Shown here piece after piece: positions 33,201 through 44,129 of a stretch of DNA of 64,000 nt. Source of the DNA: Elephas maximus indicus (taxonomy: Eukaryota > Chordata > Mammalia > Proboscidea > Elephantidae); contig NC_064830.1 of the NCBI RefSeq assembly GCF_024166365.1, positions 86,670,721 to 86,734,720 of the forward strand, in the 5' to 3' direction. The notes under the pieces are model-generated. The model had not been told where the DNA came from and did not search any database. It saw only the letters and a list, made by a program, of their open reading frames with translations. Position 1 is the stretch's first letter. Each line of letters begins with the position of its first letter. Made by a program: the position numbers and the translations under genes.

Positions 33201-34064
33201 CTACTACTACTACAACGACGACAGAGTATAGATGGCTGTCTCATGGTTTACAGCCTTCTTCCCACCCAGTCATCCTCTCTAACTCTTTTCAGCCTGCCCC
33301 AAATCTGAGACCATTCAAGTTTCCCCTTATTATAATGATTATGATCAGGGAGTGTCCTCTTGATGAAAATCATGCCACCGCTGTTCTCTGGCACCAGCCA
33401 TTTCCTCTTTGTCTTCTTGGAGGCAAGACTGATACATCAACATGAATGCAGTTTAAGAAGAAAAGGCTCCTTCCACCGCATCCCCTTCCCTGCTGGCTCA
33501 GAAGCAACCTGAGTTGCAGGGCTATGTTTCAGTTCTCAGCTCACCTCCACCCTCTAGGACTGCTCTCACAGAGTCATTAGGTTGCTGGCCCTCACACAGG
33601 CTCCCAGAGTTGCTCTGAGCTTTGTGCTGTATGCTGTAGCCTCTGCCTTCCAGTCCTTTGTTCTGGAGATAAAGAACTCCATGAAGTCCCAGGTCAGAGT
33701 AAACCTACAGAATTTAGAATGAAAGGCCTGGAAAACTTGAACACTACCGGTGACTGGAAGCTTTCCAACCTCCCAGTAACACTGGTGTCTAAGGCAAGTA
33801 GACTTCAGGAGGAAAATGAGGCTGGGTCAGAGTAACCAAATAACAGGAAAAGAAAATAAGAAAATGGAGAAGGAAGCAAGGCAGGGAGGGAGGGAAGAAG
33901 GGATGCAGAAAGGAAAGAGGTAGGTAGGGAGGAATATAAACTAGTTTTTTTAGACCCTAGCATCAAACATCTAGCAGGCAATTATTCAGACAGACCAGTT
34001 CTGTCCCTGAGTTAAGTGAAAAAAAAAAAAGTATATATATGTGTATAAATGTATATGTGTGTGT
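33201..34064. other. No gene or recognisable element
   Basis: Unique sequence; a purine-rich run (GGGAGGGAGGGAAGAAGG type) near 33,880-33,930 is the only notable texture. Confidence 0.45.
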
Positions 34065-34393
34065 TCCGTCAAATCAGCCTTGATTCATGGTGAACTCAAG
34101 CACGACAGAACAAAACACTGCCCTGTCCTGCATCGTCCCCGTGATTAGTTGCAGATCAGAGCTTTGTGATCCATAGGGTTGTCAGTAGTTCATTTTGAGA
34201 AGGAGAAAGCCAGGGCTCTTCTTTGTCCATCTTGGTCTGGAAGGCCCCCTGAAACCTATTCAGCATCACAGCAACACCCAAGCTTCCACTGACAGATGGG
34301 TGGTGGCTGTGCATGAGATGCATCAGCTAGGATTCGAACCCAGGTCTCCTGCATGGAAGGTGAGGAGTCTACCACTGACCCACAGTGCCCTCT
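34065..34393 (-). mobile_element. Long SINE with tRNA-Gly-like head (type C)
   Basis: Minus strand: head GTGGGTCAGTGGTAGACTCC, box B-like GGTTCGAATCC, body with CCAAGCTTCCACTGACAG and TTCTTTGTCCATCTTGGTCT, tail CATGAATCAAGGCTGATTTG. Box B is well preserved in this copy. Confidence 0.85.
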
Positions 34394-34859
34394 GACATGC
34401 ATACTTATCAGGCTAGTGAATCAGACTATTTGGCTAATCTGTCAGACTTGTCATAGCCTCTGATTTGGGCAAACTGTAGGCCATAGCCTAGACAGCTTGC
34501 TCCCTATTTGAACACAGTAGACTCAGAATTGCTGGTTCAACTTTCATTCTCATAAATGAGGAAACTGAGGCCAGAGAAAGAAAGTGACTAGGCTAACATC
34601 ACCCAGGAGGAAAGGGCAAAGCTACAAGTGGAAGTCAGGCATCCTAACTCCCAGTTCCACACAATGCTTTTCAGGAGAGAACTCTTCCCCTCTGCTTCCA
34701 TCAGCCACCTCTGACCTTCTGGTTTACTTCATTTCCAGCACTCAGAGACAGAGAGTGTCCTCTTAGCCCTCAGAGAGATCTCAGCCATTGGGAGCCTGGA
34801 CAAGGGAAGCCCTTGGCTAACACAGGGAAAGGATGAGGGAGATGGGGTGTATCCAGCTG

Positions 34860-35690
34860 CTCATGATTTAGAAGTCGACATCAGCTCAACAGCTCACATG
34901 CTGCACTAAATCCCAACGTGCATGGACTGGAAATTATCCAGTTGCTTTGTAGAAACAGCGGTTTAATAAGATTAGGAAAAGTTGAGAACACTTGTTACAT
35001 CTGAGGCAATGATATGAAAGGCTCAATGTGCAGCTGAGGATTTGCAATGGAATTCTGAAATCAGCAAGTGGGACAAGATATATTCTGAGGACACCAACTC
35101 CAAGCCCCTGAATTTGGTCAGGTTGAGGCCAAATCTGCTCCTAGAAGAGAAGCCAGTTGCCCCGTTTGTAGAAGATCCCACTGCTGTTCTTGGAGAAAAG
35201 TTATAGAACCAAATCATTATTAATAGTGGGAAGTTTTGCCTAACATCTTCTCTTATACACAGACCTGGGGCATTCAGATCTGACCCCAAAAGTAATTAGC
35301 GTGGCTTGAATTTGAATCAGGTCATGTCATAGTCTGAATAAAGCATGTCTGATGGAAGTTTGTCAACTTGGGCCAATGGGAGGAGAAAGCAGTGAAGATT
35401 TGTGCAGGCTCAGAATTGAGAATGCCACCCAGCTGTGACGTAGCCCAATAGGGCATCCTGGGGACTATGGTCAACTCTGGCCTGATTAGTCAGGCATCAG
35501 CATTTGCAGATGTCCAGCAAGGCCATGTTGCTATGGGGATGCAGAAATCTAAGTGGCAATGGAAATGCTTTTGGCAAGAAAGCGCTTGGTGTGTTAAGCA
35601 ACCTGAAAGAATGCCCTAAAATATGGTGGGACAGAGGGATTGAGTTCTAAGCAGCATTAGAGAGGGTGATATAGGACAGACCACTCATAA
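34860..35690. promoter_or_regulatory. Unique block, candidate regulatory element
   Basis: No repeat family seen. Between about 35,330 and 35,590 it packs a CCAAT-type GGCCAATGGG, a CRE half-site TGACGTA (35,436-35,442), a CCCAATAGGG, a TGATTAGTCA-like AP-1/homeodomain word and an RFX-like GTTGCTATGG (35,527-35,536). Suggestive of an enhancer or distal promoter; untested. Confidence 0.28.
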
Positions 35691-35697
35691 CCCAGAG

Positions 35698-35999
35698 AGT
35701 CTTAGTTACCTAGTGCTACTGTAACAGGAATACCACAAGTGGGTAGCTTTAAAGAACAGAAATTTACTTTCTCACAGTTTTAGAGTCTAAAAATCCACAT
35801 CAGAGTCTGTGGACTCTGTGTCAATTCCTTCCTTGTTGGCAGCCCTGGACATTCGTTTGTTCCTTGGAGAACCTCATATGGTGTCTTCCTTCTTCTGTGT
35901 GTACAAAGAAAACCCTATTTCCAAACAGAATTACATCCACAGGTATAGGGGTTAGGATTCCAAAGCATATTTGAGGGGGATACATCTTAATCCATAACA
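35698..35999 (-). mobile_element. Solo LTR, MaLR-like, internally shortened
   Basis: AGTCTTAGTTACCTAGTGCT, CTGTAACAGGAATACCACAA at one end and CATCTTAATCCATAACA at the other. About 300 bases against 480-520 for relatives in this window, so the interior has been lost or it is a shorter relative. Confidence 0.75.
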
Positions 36000-36000
36000 C

Positions 36001-36262
36001 ATAGTGCTTAACACTGAGTTAAACAACGGATTTGGATTATATCCTAAGAACTGTGGGAAGTCATTGAGGGTTTTAGGCAAGGGAGTGAATGTGTTTCAAT
36101 TTATATTTTTAAAATATCAATCCCCCTTCTGGATGGAGAATAGATTGCAGGGAGGGCAGGCAAGAAAGGAAGCACAGGGATTAGTTGGAAGGCAACTGAA
36201 GTAGTGTAGGATGGAGATGATGTTAGCCTGTACTAGAGTGGTGGAAGTAGGATGGAAAGAAG
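36001..36262 (-). mobile_element. L2 LINE, ORF2 C-terminal part
   Basis: GGAAGTCATTGAGGGTTTTA, GGCAAGGGAGTGAATGTG, GAGAATAGATTGCAGGGAGG, AGTAGTGTAGGATGGAGATG, AGAGTGGTGGAAGTAGG. The minus-strand translation has a [10 protein letters not shown]-like string typical of the L2 reverse-transcriptase C-terminal region. It runs directly into the GGAT array. Confidence 0.78.
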
Positions 36263-36353
36263 TGGATGGATGGATGGATGGATGGATGGATGGATGGATG
36301 GATGGATGGATGGATGGATGGATGGATGGATGGATGGATGGATGGATGGATGA
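36263..36353 (+). repeat. (GGAT)n microsatellite, about 22 units, uninterrupted
   Basis: Pure TGGA/GGAT repeat of about 91 bases. It begins at the AGAAGTGGATGG site of the preceding L2 sequence, which supplies a ready seed. Frames through it give Ile-His-Pro-Ser or Met-Asp-Gly-Trp repeats with no biological meaning. Confidence 0.97.
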
Positions 36354-37084
36354 CAGGCATGCACATTTTGTGCCCTGGTGTCCTAGATTTCTTGCTGCTT
36401 GAACCCAAGGAGACATTTAGTGATTTTCTATAAGAAATTCATTGACAATTTAAGATTTATCCATCAATAGAGAGTGAGTGAAATATTATAAACACAGGCT
36501 GCTGGTTTTATGAAGAACAAATCCTGTGCCATCCCCAAGTTGCAGATGACGAGACTCGAATTCTTAGAGGAAAGCCCCAGCCTGGGGGGAGAAGCAGAAC
36601 TAGAATCCATGCTGCCATGATGTGGTGCACTCTTCCCTACTAAGGGAAAGATGGTCAAGGAAAAAAGCCAGCCAGGGCCATCCGTTACTGCCATCCACCA
36701 TGGTGGCAACTTGCAAAGAGACTGATGGAATGCAGAACTGTCCACCAAGGGCACAGCCACCCTAGGAAAGAATGCACTGAAGTTCCACTCTGGAGCAAAG
36801 TGGGGCAGGGCTGCAAGTGGTGTCACTTCCCAGGAGTATGAATGTGAGTATTTGCAAGAAGGAAGAAAACAAAAATAGGGACAAGTGTGGTTATACGTGT
36901 ATCTGTATCTAGCGACAGAGAAAATCAAGACATTCAGCAAGAGAATTCTAACGTTGGTCATTTCAGAGTAACATTTGGGTATGTATCTGGGTATGTGTTA
37001 GGTAATGAAGAGGAATGGAGGGAGCCTGGAGTGCTGACGGTTCTCTACGCGTGTGAGGGAGAAACACAAAAGAAGTGAGTAGAT
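36354..37084. other. No gene called; one 165-codon frame
   Basis: The minus-strand frame at 36,464-36,961 has no recognised domain, no supporting start context and no repeat homology that I can name. Treated as chance; a translated search would settle it. Confidence 0.4.
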
Positions 37085-37260
37085 GATAGAGCACCAGTTG
37101 TGTCACTACCGGGCACACTGGGGTGTATGAGTAAGTGTGTGTGTGGGGGGGGTACGTTTGTGTACATTTGTGTGAGTGTGCACCAGTATTGTGTGCAGTT
37201 GTGTATATTTGTGTTTTTATTCCCATATGTGTGTGTGTGTGTGTTAAGTGTGTGTGTCAA
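37085..37260 (+). repeat. TG-rich tract
   Basis: GTGTGTGTGGG, TGTGTACATTTGTGTGAGTG and a (TG)n run near 37,226-37,245. Degenerate, similar in texture to 4,340-4,860. Confidence 0.75.
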
Positions 37261-38224
37261 CAAGAGAGATTTAGAGAGGCAGCTTTGAGGACTTCATTTC
37301 AGGGATGCGTGTTTACTTAAGGGAGCTGATGGAGATGATATTTCTGTCATTTTAGAGTACAGGTTCATATGGGCTTAGGGGTTGGGGATAAGGAAGGGAA
37401 AGAGAAAGACAGAAAAGGAGAAATGGAGACAGAAAGAGACACTCAAATACACAAAGGTGAAGAGACAGAGGCCCCACCTGACAGAGAGGCAGACACAGCT
37501 CTGATGCACCCCCACCTGCCTACAGCATCTGTGCTCTCCCAGAGAGGTTTTAATCCCCTCATGCTGTGGTTATCCTGCCCATTTTATGGCATGTCAGTCC
37601 TCTAGAGGGCTAGAAATTGCTTAGGAAAAGACCTCATTTTTTAAAAAACCACTAAAAGCAGCTCTCCTCTGTTTCTGCTTTCTCTTAAATGCAGTCTCAT
37701 AGAGGTAGATGGATTCTCCACAGCCCATCTCTGTTCAGTGGTGAGATGGCAAAGGCCTCCAGGATTTCCTGGGAAGGAGGGGCTGAGAGAGGGCCTTGGG
37801 AGAGGGCTTCCATTAGATCATGCCCCGGGTTGTCCAAGTGAGAAATGGAGAAAATAATAACAATACCTTTCTTGCCCTCATGCGTGACTCTGGAAGGGGA
37901 GAGTAAATCTCTACTCTACTGGAGTTCCCTGGAAGGCAGATTTTATAGAAGCTGTGGAGGAAAGGTGTCTTCAGAAACAGGCAGATATTATACTGAGAAG
38001 TCAGTGAATGTTTCAAGGAGGCACTGGTAAAAAAAAAAAAAAAAGTCTTCTGGAACAAGAGGTATAGGGTGAAACTGAAGTTTAGAACTCTGACTGAGGG
38101 TTGCTGGGCTGTTCAGTTGTGGATTTGGTCTGTTCTTGGCCAGAATCTTCTGCAAAGTTGAATTCCAATCAGACCAACCAGGATGGAGAATCAAACATCT
38201 GATTTTTTATGCTTTTAAGTACTA
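37261..38224. other. No gene or recognisable element
   Basis: Purine-rich segment at 37,385-37,480 (GAAAGAGAAAGACAG-like) and an A run at 38,030-38,044. Nothing coding. Confidence 0.45.
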
Positions 38225-38424
38225 AGTCCCTGGGCTGTGCCAACAGTTAACACACATGGCAGCTAACCCAAAGGTTGGTGGTTTGAGTCCACCCAGAGGC
38301 ACCTTTAAAGAAAGGTCTGATGGTCTACTTCCCAAAAACCAGCCACTGAAAACCCTATAGAGCACAATTCTACCCTAACACATCTGGGGTTGTCATGGGT
38401 CAGAATCAACTCAATGGCAACTTG
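38225..38424 (+). mobile_element. AfroSINE (type B), full length
   Basis: Head GTCCCTGGGCTGTGCCAACA, anticodon-arm region GGCAGCTAACCCAAAGG, box B-like GGTTTGAGTCC, then CACCCAGAGGCACCT, GTCTACTTCCCAAAAACC, and the tail GTCATGGGTCAGAATCAACT. Confidence 0.92.
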
Positions 38425-39065
38425 GGATTCCTTGAGAAAAGCAGTGGCTCAGAGACAACCCAAGAGAAAAAGCTGCAAGCTACACTGGGACAGCACAAGA
38501 CCCAATCCCCAAGGTGAGGCTGGTACATGCAACAAACATTTAGGGAACATTTACAATATGTCAGACACAGGGCTGGGTGCTGGGACACAGCAGGACACAA
38601 GATGCATCAGGTCTCTGCTCTCAAAGAGCTCACAGTTCAATGGGAAAAGACAGCTCACAGGTGAGCCAATGAATTAGATGACGCAGGCAGCGATAAAAGA
38701 TAGGGAGAAAATAAAATGACGGGTTGGATAGAGAGTGAACAGCTAGAGGCGTTATTAGATTAGGGTGCTCAAGAAAGGTCCACTGAGGAGAGGATATTTG
38801 GACCGAAACCTGAAGGATGAGAAAGGAGATGTGGAAGCTAGTAGGCCACCTTGAGAACATAGATTTAATTCTAAGTACAGTCAGGAGCCTTTGAAGAGTT
38901 TTAGTAGGGAAGTGAGACATTCTGGAGACCGGATGCAAAATAGATAGAAGGAAGCTTGGTCAGAGCAGAAGTAGAGACCAATTAAGAGTCCATTGAAGCT
39001 CCCTAGGCAATAGATAATGGTGCCTTGGAATAAGGTGGTAGCAGTGGAGGCATTAGAAGTAGCTG

Positions 39066-39705
39066 TCTCTACACCCACCAGAATAGCTAAAATCTGAATG
39101 AACAGCAATACCAAGACATGGCAAAGAGACAGAGCAACTGGGCCTCTTATACACGCTGGTGGGAATATAAATTGTATAAGCATTTTTGAAAACTGAGAGT
39201 ATCTACCAAAGCTAAGCATACATTTATCCTATGAACCAGCAAGTCCACTGCTAGGAATATGCCCAACAGAAATGAGTGCTCATGTTCACCAAAGAAATGT
39301 ATAAGAACTCATAGCAGCTTTATTCATGGTAGCCCAAGCTGGAAAGCCAAATGTCAATCAACAGGAGAAAGGATGAGTAAACAAGCCACTGAAGCACCGC
39401 AGCATGAATGAAACTCACATAGATAATATCAAGCTAAAGAAGCCAGATGCAAAGAGTACCTACTGTATGAATCTACTGATGTGCAAGTCGAGAGTGGATG
39501 ATAGAGGTCAGAAATAGTGGTTACCTTTGGAAGACTATTCACTGGAGTGGAACACAAATGAACATACTGGTATGCTAGAATCGTGTATCTTGTTGTGGAC
39601 GGTGGCACAGGTGCATTCATATATAAAATGAATGGAGATTAATACTTAAGATTTGAATACGATTTTATGTGTAAGCTATACCTAAATAATAAAACTAACA
39701 GAAAT
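39066..39705 (+). mobile_element. L1 LINE 3' end inserted in L2
   Basis: ACCCACCAGAATAGCTAAAA, ACACGCTGGTGGGAATATAA, CCTATGAACCAGCAAGTCCA, GCAGCTTTATTCATGGTAGC, CTATACCTAAATAATAAAAC: the plus-strand 3' region of an old L1. Confidence 0.87.
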
Positions 39706-39789
39706 AGTTTAGTGGGGATATGCTCAGAGGGAGTCCAAAGATCTAATAGGAGCTGATGATGGATTTTGTGTAGGGTACGATAGAGAAAA

Positions 39790-39998
39790 GGAGTCCCTGG
39801 GCGGTGCAAATGGTTAAGCACTCAACTACTAGCAGAAAGTTTGGCAGTTCGAACCCACCTAGAGGCACCTTGGAAGACAGGCCTAGTGACCTGCTTCCAA
39901 AAGGACACAGCCTTAAAAATCCTATGGAGCAGTTCTACTTTGAACTCATGGAGCCGCCATGAGTTGGAATCAACTTGATGGCAACTAACAACAACAGA
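39790..39998 (+). mobile_element. AfroSINE (type B) in the L2
   Basis: GGAGTCCCTGGGCGGTGCAA, CAGTTCGAACC, CCTAGAGGCACCTTGG, GAGCCGCCATGAGTTGGAAT and ACTAACAACAACA. Target duplication GATAGAGAAA/GACAGAGAAA (39,779-39,788 and 39,999-40,008). Confidence 0.93.
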
Positions 39999-40439
39999 GA
40001 CAGAGAAAGTGAAAAGTCAAGTATTACTCTTGGGTTTCTGGCTTGAGCAATTAGGTAAATGGCATCACAGATTGGAGAGCTTGATAACCAGGTGGGCACA
40101 AGGAGTCACCCAGGGATCTTGGCCATCTCCTGCCATTTTATAAGTAAATGGTGGACATTGAGGTCTAGGATAAAGGAAATAGCCGTGTCTCTCATTAGGT
40201 GGGTGGGGCACAGTAATAAGGAATTCAGAGCCATGGCACTTGGGGAGAAGAACCTCAGTTACTTGTCTGACATTTAGCGGGCAGAGCTGCAGCCCCTGGT
40301 GAGGGGAACCTGTAAGAGCATGGCATGGCCTCCATCTCACAAGGACCCGGGGCAAAACTGGTCACTGGAATGAGAAGCAGAGCAGAAGTTCTGTCCTGTG
40401 GACCAGGCCATGAGATGGGGGGATGCAAGGAAGACCGGT

Positions 40440-40860
40440 GTGACACAGAATGATTAGATGCTCGCCAATGCCATTTCCTTGACCTGGAAACACAGGGAGA
40501 CCATATGCTCTAGCTTCTCTTGTGTTTAACCAAGACCATACACTGATTCTGATCACTGGAATGTGGGGTGGATGAGATGTACGCCACGTCCTGGGCTGGC
40601 CCCTAAACTCTCAGGAGACCTTTGTTTCACTCTTTCTATTCATAGCTTAAGTATCCAACTCAGAACTGCAATATCCTATGTGAAAAGCAGAGCCTCCGGA
40701 TGGAAGGAAACTGGATTGTTAAATCACTGCCTGTAAGAGTGCTGGGTCAATCAATACCTGATTGGATTGTGACATGAGTAAGAAACAGGCCATTGTGCTA
40801 AGCCAGTGAGATATGAGGATTGTTACGGCAACTGGAGTTAATTACCCTGACTAATGCACC
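40440..40860 (+). mobile_element. MLT1-like MaLR LTR
   Basis: The 3' part is the most telling: AGTAAGAAACAGGCCATTGT, GCTAAGCCAGTGAGATATGA, GGATTGTTACGGCAACTGG and TACCCTGACTAATGCA follow an MLT1-type end. The 5' end is unclear. Confidence 0.55.
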
Positions 40861-41117
40861 TGTGTTCAGAATGTAAGTTCAGGAGGATGAGGCTGTCAGG
40901 GAGTGGGAGCTGAGACTCTAAGGTCCAGTTAGTTCTGAGGAGCTAGTGTTAGGGTCAGCCCATGGGGAGGGGACTTGATAGTGAGCCCACTGATGGAGGC
41001 ACAAAGAAGCAACTCTCCCTTTCTCTTTGGGAAAAGAGTCTGGGAGGTAGGCTGTGACTGTCTGTGGACATCAGGAGAGAACAACTGAGAAGGTGCTGCA
41101 GATAGCAGATTTAGAGG

Positions 41118-41290
41118 ACCCTATCCATTCATTCCTATACTCACATATTCACTCATTCATTCATTAAGCAACGCTTCCTAGCACCTGCTATGTGCTGAGC
41201 ACTGTGGATGCATAGGCCAACGAAACAGCCATGGGTCCTGCCCTCTTGTAACACAAAGGCTACTGAGATGAAGAGGTGGCGAATACTCTT
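41118..41290 (-). mobile_element. L2 LINE, 3' end
   Basis: TTCACTCATTCATTCATTAA, GCACCTGCTATGTGCTGAGC, ACTGTGGATGCATAGGCCAA, TGGGTCCTGCCCTCTTGTAA. The ATTC repeats are the reversed TGAA tail of L2. Confidence 0.8.
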
Positions 41291-41892
41291 CTCAGGTCAA
41301 TTCCTCTTACAGAGAAAGTCACTTTGCTATTTTCTTTACCCTGAAAACCTACCCCGAAGGTTCTTTTAGCATAGGCAGCGGCAGTCACCCTGAACAACTG
41401 GAGAAAGACGCATGTTTGAACTTAGGGGGCAGAAGGAGATTGCTGGAGCAGCCCAGCCAGAGAGCAGTGTCATTGCCTACGGGGCTCCTTCAGACTAGGG
41501 TTTCCCCAGTTGCCTTAAGGGCCTTCACAAATCACACCCCTGGGGGCAGATGGTATTGTACAGCTTGCTCTGCTTGGTGTGAGCTGTCTTTGCAATGGCC
41601 CAGTCTGGGCCCAAGTCAGAGACGAAAAAGGATTCCTTAATGGAAACAGTTATCAGCTCTTTATGGAAACAGCTTCGGAAAAAAAGGGACAAATGAAAAC
41701 AAGACCTCTTGGGCCAAACCAGCTTTCTCTCTCTAGTAGCTTCCCCCTGTGCTGTCTGGAACACAGTCTCACCAGGGCTCAGAGCCCTGCAGATGAGAAC
41801 CAGAGGCTACCTCCACCCAAATTTGGCACCAAGCTTGTCTTCGATCCATTAGAAATAATAATAGCAAAGCTAAATAGCAATAATGAAAACAC
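41291..41892. other. No gene or recognisable element
   Basis: A 130-codon plus-strand frame (41,579-41,971) runs into the SINE at 41,893 and overlaps frames on both strands. No coding support. Confidence 0.4.
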
Positions 41893-42200
41893 TTATTGTT
41901 GTTCACTGCAGTCAAGTCAGCCCCCGACTCATGACAATACCACGTACAACAGAACGATGAGATTGTTGTGAGCCATAAGGTTTTCTTTGGCTGATATTTT
42001 CGGCAGTAGATGACCAGGCCTTTCTTCCTAGTCCATCTTAGTCTGGAAGCTCCAGTGAAGCCTGTTCAGCATCGTAGCAACACACAAGCCTCCACTGACA
42101 GACAGGTGGTAGCTGTGCATAAGGCCTATTGGCAGGGAATAGAATCCAGGTCTACCACATGGAAGGTGAGAACTCTACCACTGAACCATCACTGTTCCCA
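41893..42200 (-). mobile_element. Long SINE with tRNA-Gly-like head (type C)
   Basis: Minus strand: GATGGTTCAGTGGTAGAGTT head, CTCACCTTCCATGTGGTAGA, body with CAAGCCTCCACTGACAG (plus orientation) and TTAGTCTGGAAGCTCC, tail GACTCATGACAATACC. Confidence 0.87.
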
Positions 42201-42334
42201 GTAATGATAATACTAATAGCCACTTACTGAGCCCCTTTTATCACCAGTTACTTGACATATATTATTTCTTTTAACCTCATGCTTAGCACCGGCCCCTTCC
42301 CAGCTGTTGGCATCCTGGAGCACCAGGAATGAGA

Positions 42335-42560
42335 ACTTCCAAATAACAATATCTAGGATTAACTGAGTGCTTACTACGTGTCAGACACTATGCTAACTAC
42401 TTTAACTTTCTTGTTTCTCTCAACAAACCTATTGGTTAGGTACCATTAGTATCTCCATTTTGCCAAGGAAGAAACCGAGGCCCAGAAAGGTTAAGTAATA
42501 TGCCAAAGGTCACACAGCCAAGGACATGGAAGAGCTAGTATTGAGCCCAGCAGCCTGGCT
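42335..42560 (-). mobile_element. MIR SINE
   Basis: CTGAGTGCTTACTACGTGTC, AGACACTATGCTAACTACTT, CTCCATTTTGCCAAGGAAGA, AAACCGAGGCCCAGAAAGGT and CAAAGGTCACACAGCCAAGG. Well preserved. Confidence 0.9.
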
Positions 42561-43114
42561 TCACAGCCTATGCATATAAACTTTGTGGTATTACTGCCAG
42601 GAATAATGCAGTCTAAAACTTTCTCCAGAGGGGTTAGCATGCCAAAGCCAGAATTGGATTTGAGGTCTTGTGTAGGAAGGCAAGGTTGTGGCAGGTCCCA
42701 GAATTCCCCTGAGAAGTGAAAAGCCACTCTGTGTAGGCTGGGAGGTCCTTCTGGGTTTCTGGAGGATTGCCAGGGTTCCAGTTCTCTCCCTTTCTGGAAG
42801 ACACACAGGCATGAATTACTTAGAAAGAGATCTTGGTGGTCCAAACCACCTTCCTGGTCTCCCCTTTCTCCAGGAAGTCAGGCTGATTGGTGGTGGGGGC
42901 AGACAGTGCACTGAGCATTAGCTAGCAGGTGAGTCCCAGGAGGGGCTGCCCATGGCAATGACATGGGCTTGGTGTTAATTCTCAGAAAGCCTGGCCTGGT
43001 ATATTTCCTACCAGAAAAGGAACACAACATATTCATGTTGCAACTTGGCAAATAGAAAGCAGGTCACATTCACTAGTTCATTGAATTTGATCCTCAGAAA
43101 ATGAGTCCTGGCAG
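42561..43114. other. No gene or recognisable element
   Basis: A 117-codon minus-strand frame (42,491-42,844) overlaps the MIR above and two other frames. No domain recognised. Confidence 0.4.
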
Positions 43115-43270
43115 GCAAGGGAGGCAGAAACTATTATCCCCAACTCCAGAGAGGAGCTGTGGCTGTTTTCATGCTGTAGATGGGCAAAGTGGACCTTGGA
43201 AAGCTGAGGTCATTGGTCCAATGTCACACAGCCAGGTAATGATGGGCCCACTGGTCTGCCTCGTCCAAAA
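43115..43270 (-). mobile_element. MIR SINE
   Basis: AAACTATTATCCCCAACTCC, GCTGAGGTCATTGGTCC, AATGTCACACAGCCAGGTAA and CCACTGGTCTGCC follow reversed MIR order. Confidence 0.6.
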
Positions 43271-43349
43271 TCTGTGCTGTTAGCCATTAGACCTCACTGG
43301 CTCCCAGGAACAAATGCCGTCCCCTTGTCAGCCCCATCCACTGTGCCAT

Positions 43350-43435
43350 TTCCTGCTGCATCCACAGCACTGGTCACCATGCAAGGCACACAGTAGGTGC
43401 TCACCAAGCTTTCATTAAATGAACAAATGGGTGGA
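43350..43435 (+). mobile_element. L2 LINE, 3' end
   Basis: GCACTGGTCACCATGCAAGG, CACACAGTAGGTGCTCACC, TTCATTAAATGAACAAATGG: the L2 terminus in plus orientation. Confidence 0.7.
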
Positions 43436-43639
43436 TGAGGGGATTCGCTGCCTCAAGATACAACTGTGACTTAGATGGGGCAATAATTCAGCAGGACCAC
43501 TCCCACACCCTAACTAGGACCCAGGAAAACTTCTCAGCTGCAGCCCTCTATTTGTACACGTGGCCAGAACTATCTAAATGCATCAACTTGTCTGAAGGTG
43601 ATCTAAAACCCTCTTTCCTTAGTTAATAACATTTCCCTT

Positions 43640-44075
43640 TTTCTGAGAACTAACTATGCACTACCTAAAACATATGCTGACTAATTTAATCCTCATCAGG
43701 CCCAAAACAAAGCAAAAACAAACCTGTCACCATTGAGCCCATTCTAATTCGTGGCAACCCCGTGTGTGTCAGAGTAGAACTGTGCTCCACAGAGTTTTCA
43801 ATGGCTGTGATCTTTCAGAAGCAGATTACCAGGACTTTCTTCCAAGGCACCTCTTGGTGAATCCAAACCGCCAATCTTTCACTTAGCAGCTGAGCTCTTG
43901 ACTGTTTGCAGCACCTAGTGGCCCGCGTTACAGCCCAGAAGGCACATATCAGCTTCTCGTTTTACAGAGGAGAAAATTGAGTCTCAGAGGGGTTAAGTAA
44001 TTTGCCCAAGTTCACACAGCTACTTACTTGGTGGCTGATCTGAGATTCTAATAACAATCTGTCAGTTGCTAAAGC
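43640..44075 (-). mobile_element. MIR SINE split by an AfroSINE
   Basis: Left part GAACTAACTATGCACTACC and TTTAATCCTCATCAGGCCC; right part TCTCGTTTTACAGAGGAGAA, AATTGAGTCTCAGAGGGGTT, TTGCCCAAGTTCACACAGCT. The halves fit a single reversed MIR. Confidence 0.75.
43715..43922 (-). mobile_element. AfroSINE (type B) inserted in MIR
   Basis: CCTGTCACCATTGAGCCCAT, TTCGTGGCAACCCCGTGTGT, CAATGGCTGTGATCTTTCAG, CAGGACTTTCTTCCAAGGCA, GCCAATCTTTCACTTAGCAG when read nearby; full length, minus strand. Confidence 0.88.
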
Positions 44076-44129
44076 CTACCCTCTTAACCAGTACTGGTTT
44101 CCTGAGAAGAGTGATCCTACTGAGATCGC

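Larger units (their letters stand above)
38523..40150 (-). mobile_element. L2 LINE split by an L1 and an AfroSINE
   Basis: L2 parts at 38,523-39,063, about 39,706-39,789 and about 39,999-40,150. Part one runs from the reversed 3' end (ACAATATGTCAGACACAGGG) to TAGCAGTGGAGGCATTAGA. The last part has TCTTGGGTTTCTGGCTTGAG and AATTAGGTAAATGGCATCAC, further 5' in the L2 ORF. Minus-strand translation shows STATTLFQGTII-like text. Confidence 0.75.

Noticed and set aside
36117-36416. Frames with the same Ile-His-Pro-Ser pattern
   Set aside because: They cross the first GGAT array; the non-repeat part is L2 reverse-transcriptase debris.
36464-36961. 165-codon open frame on the minus strand
   Set aside because: No domain, no splice or start context, overlapping frames; consistent with chance in unique sequence.
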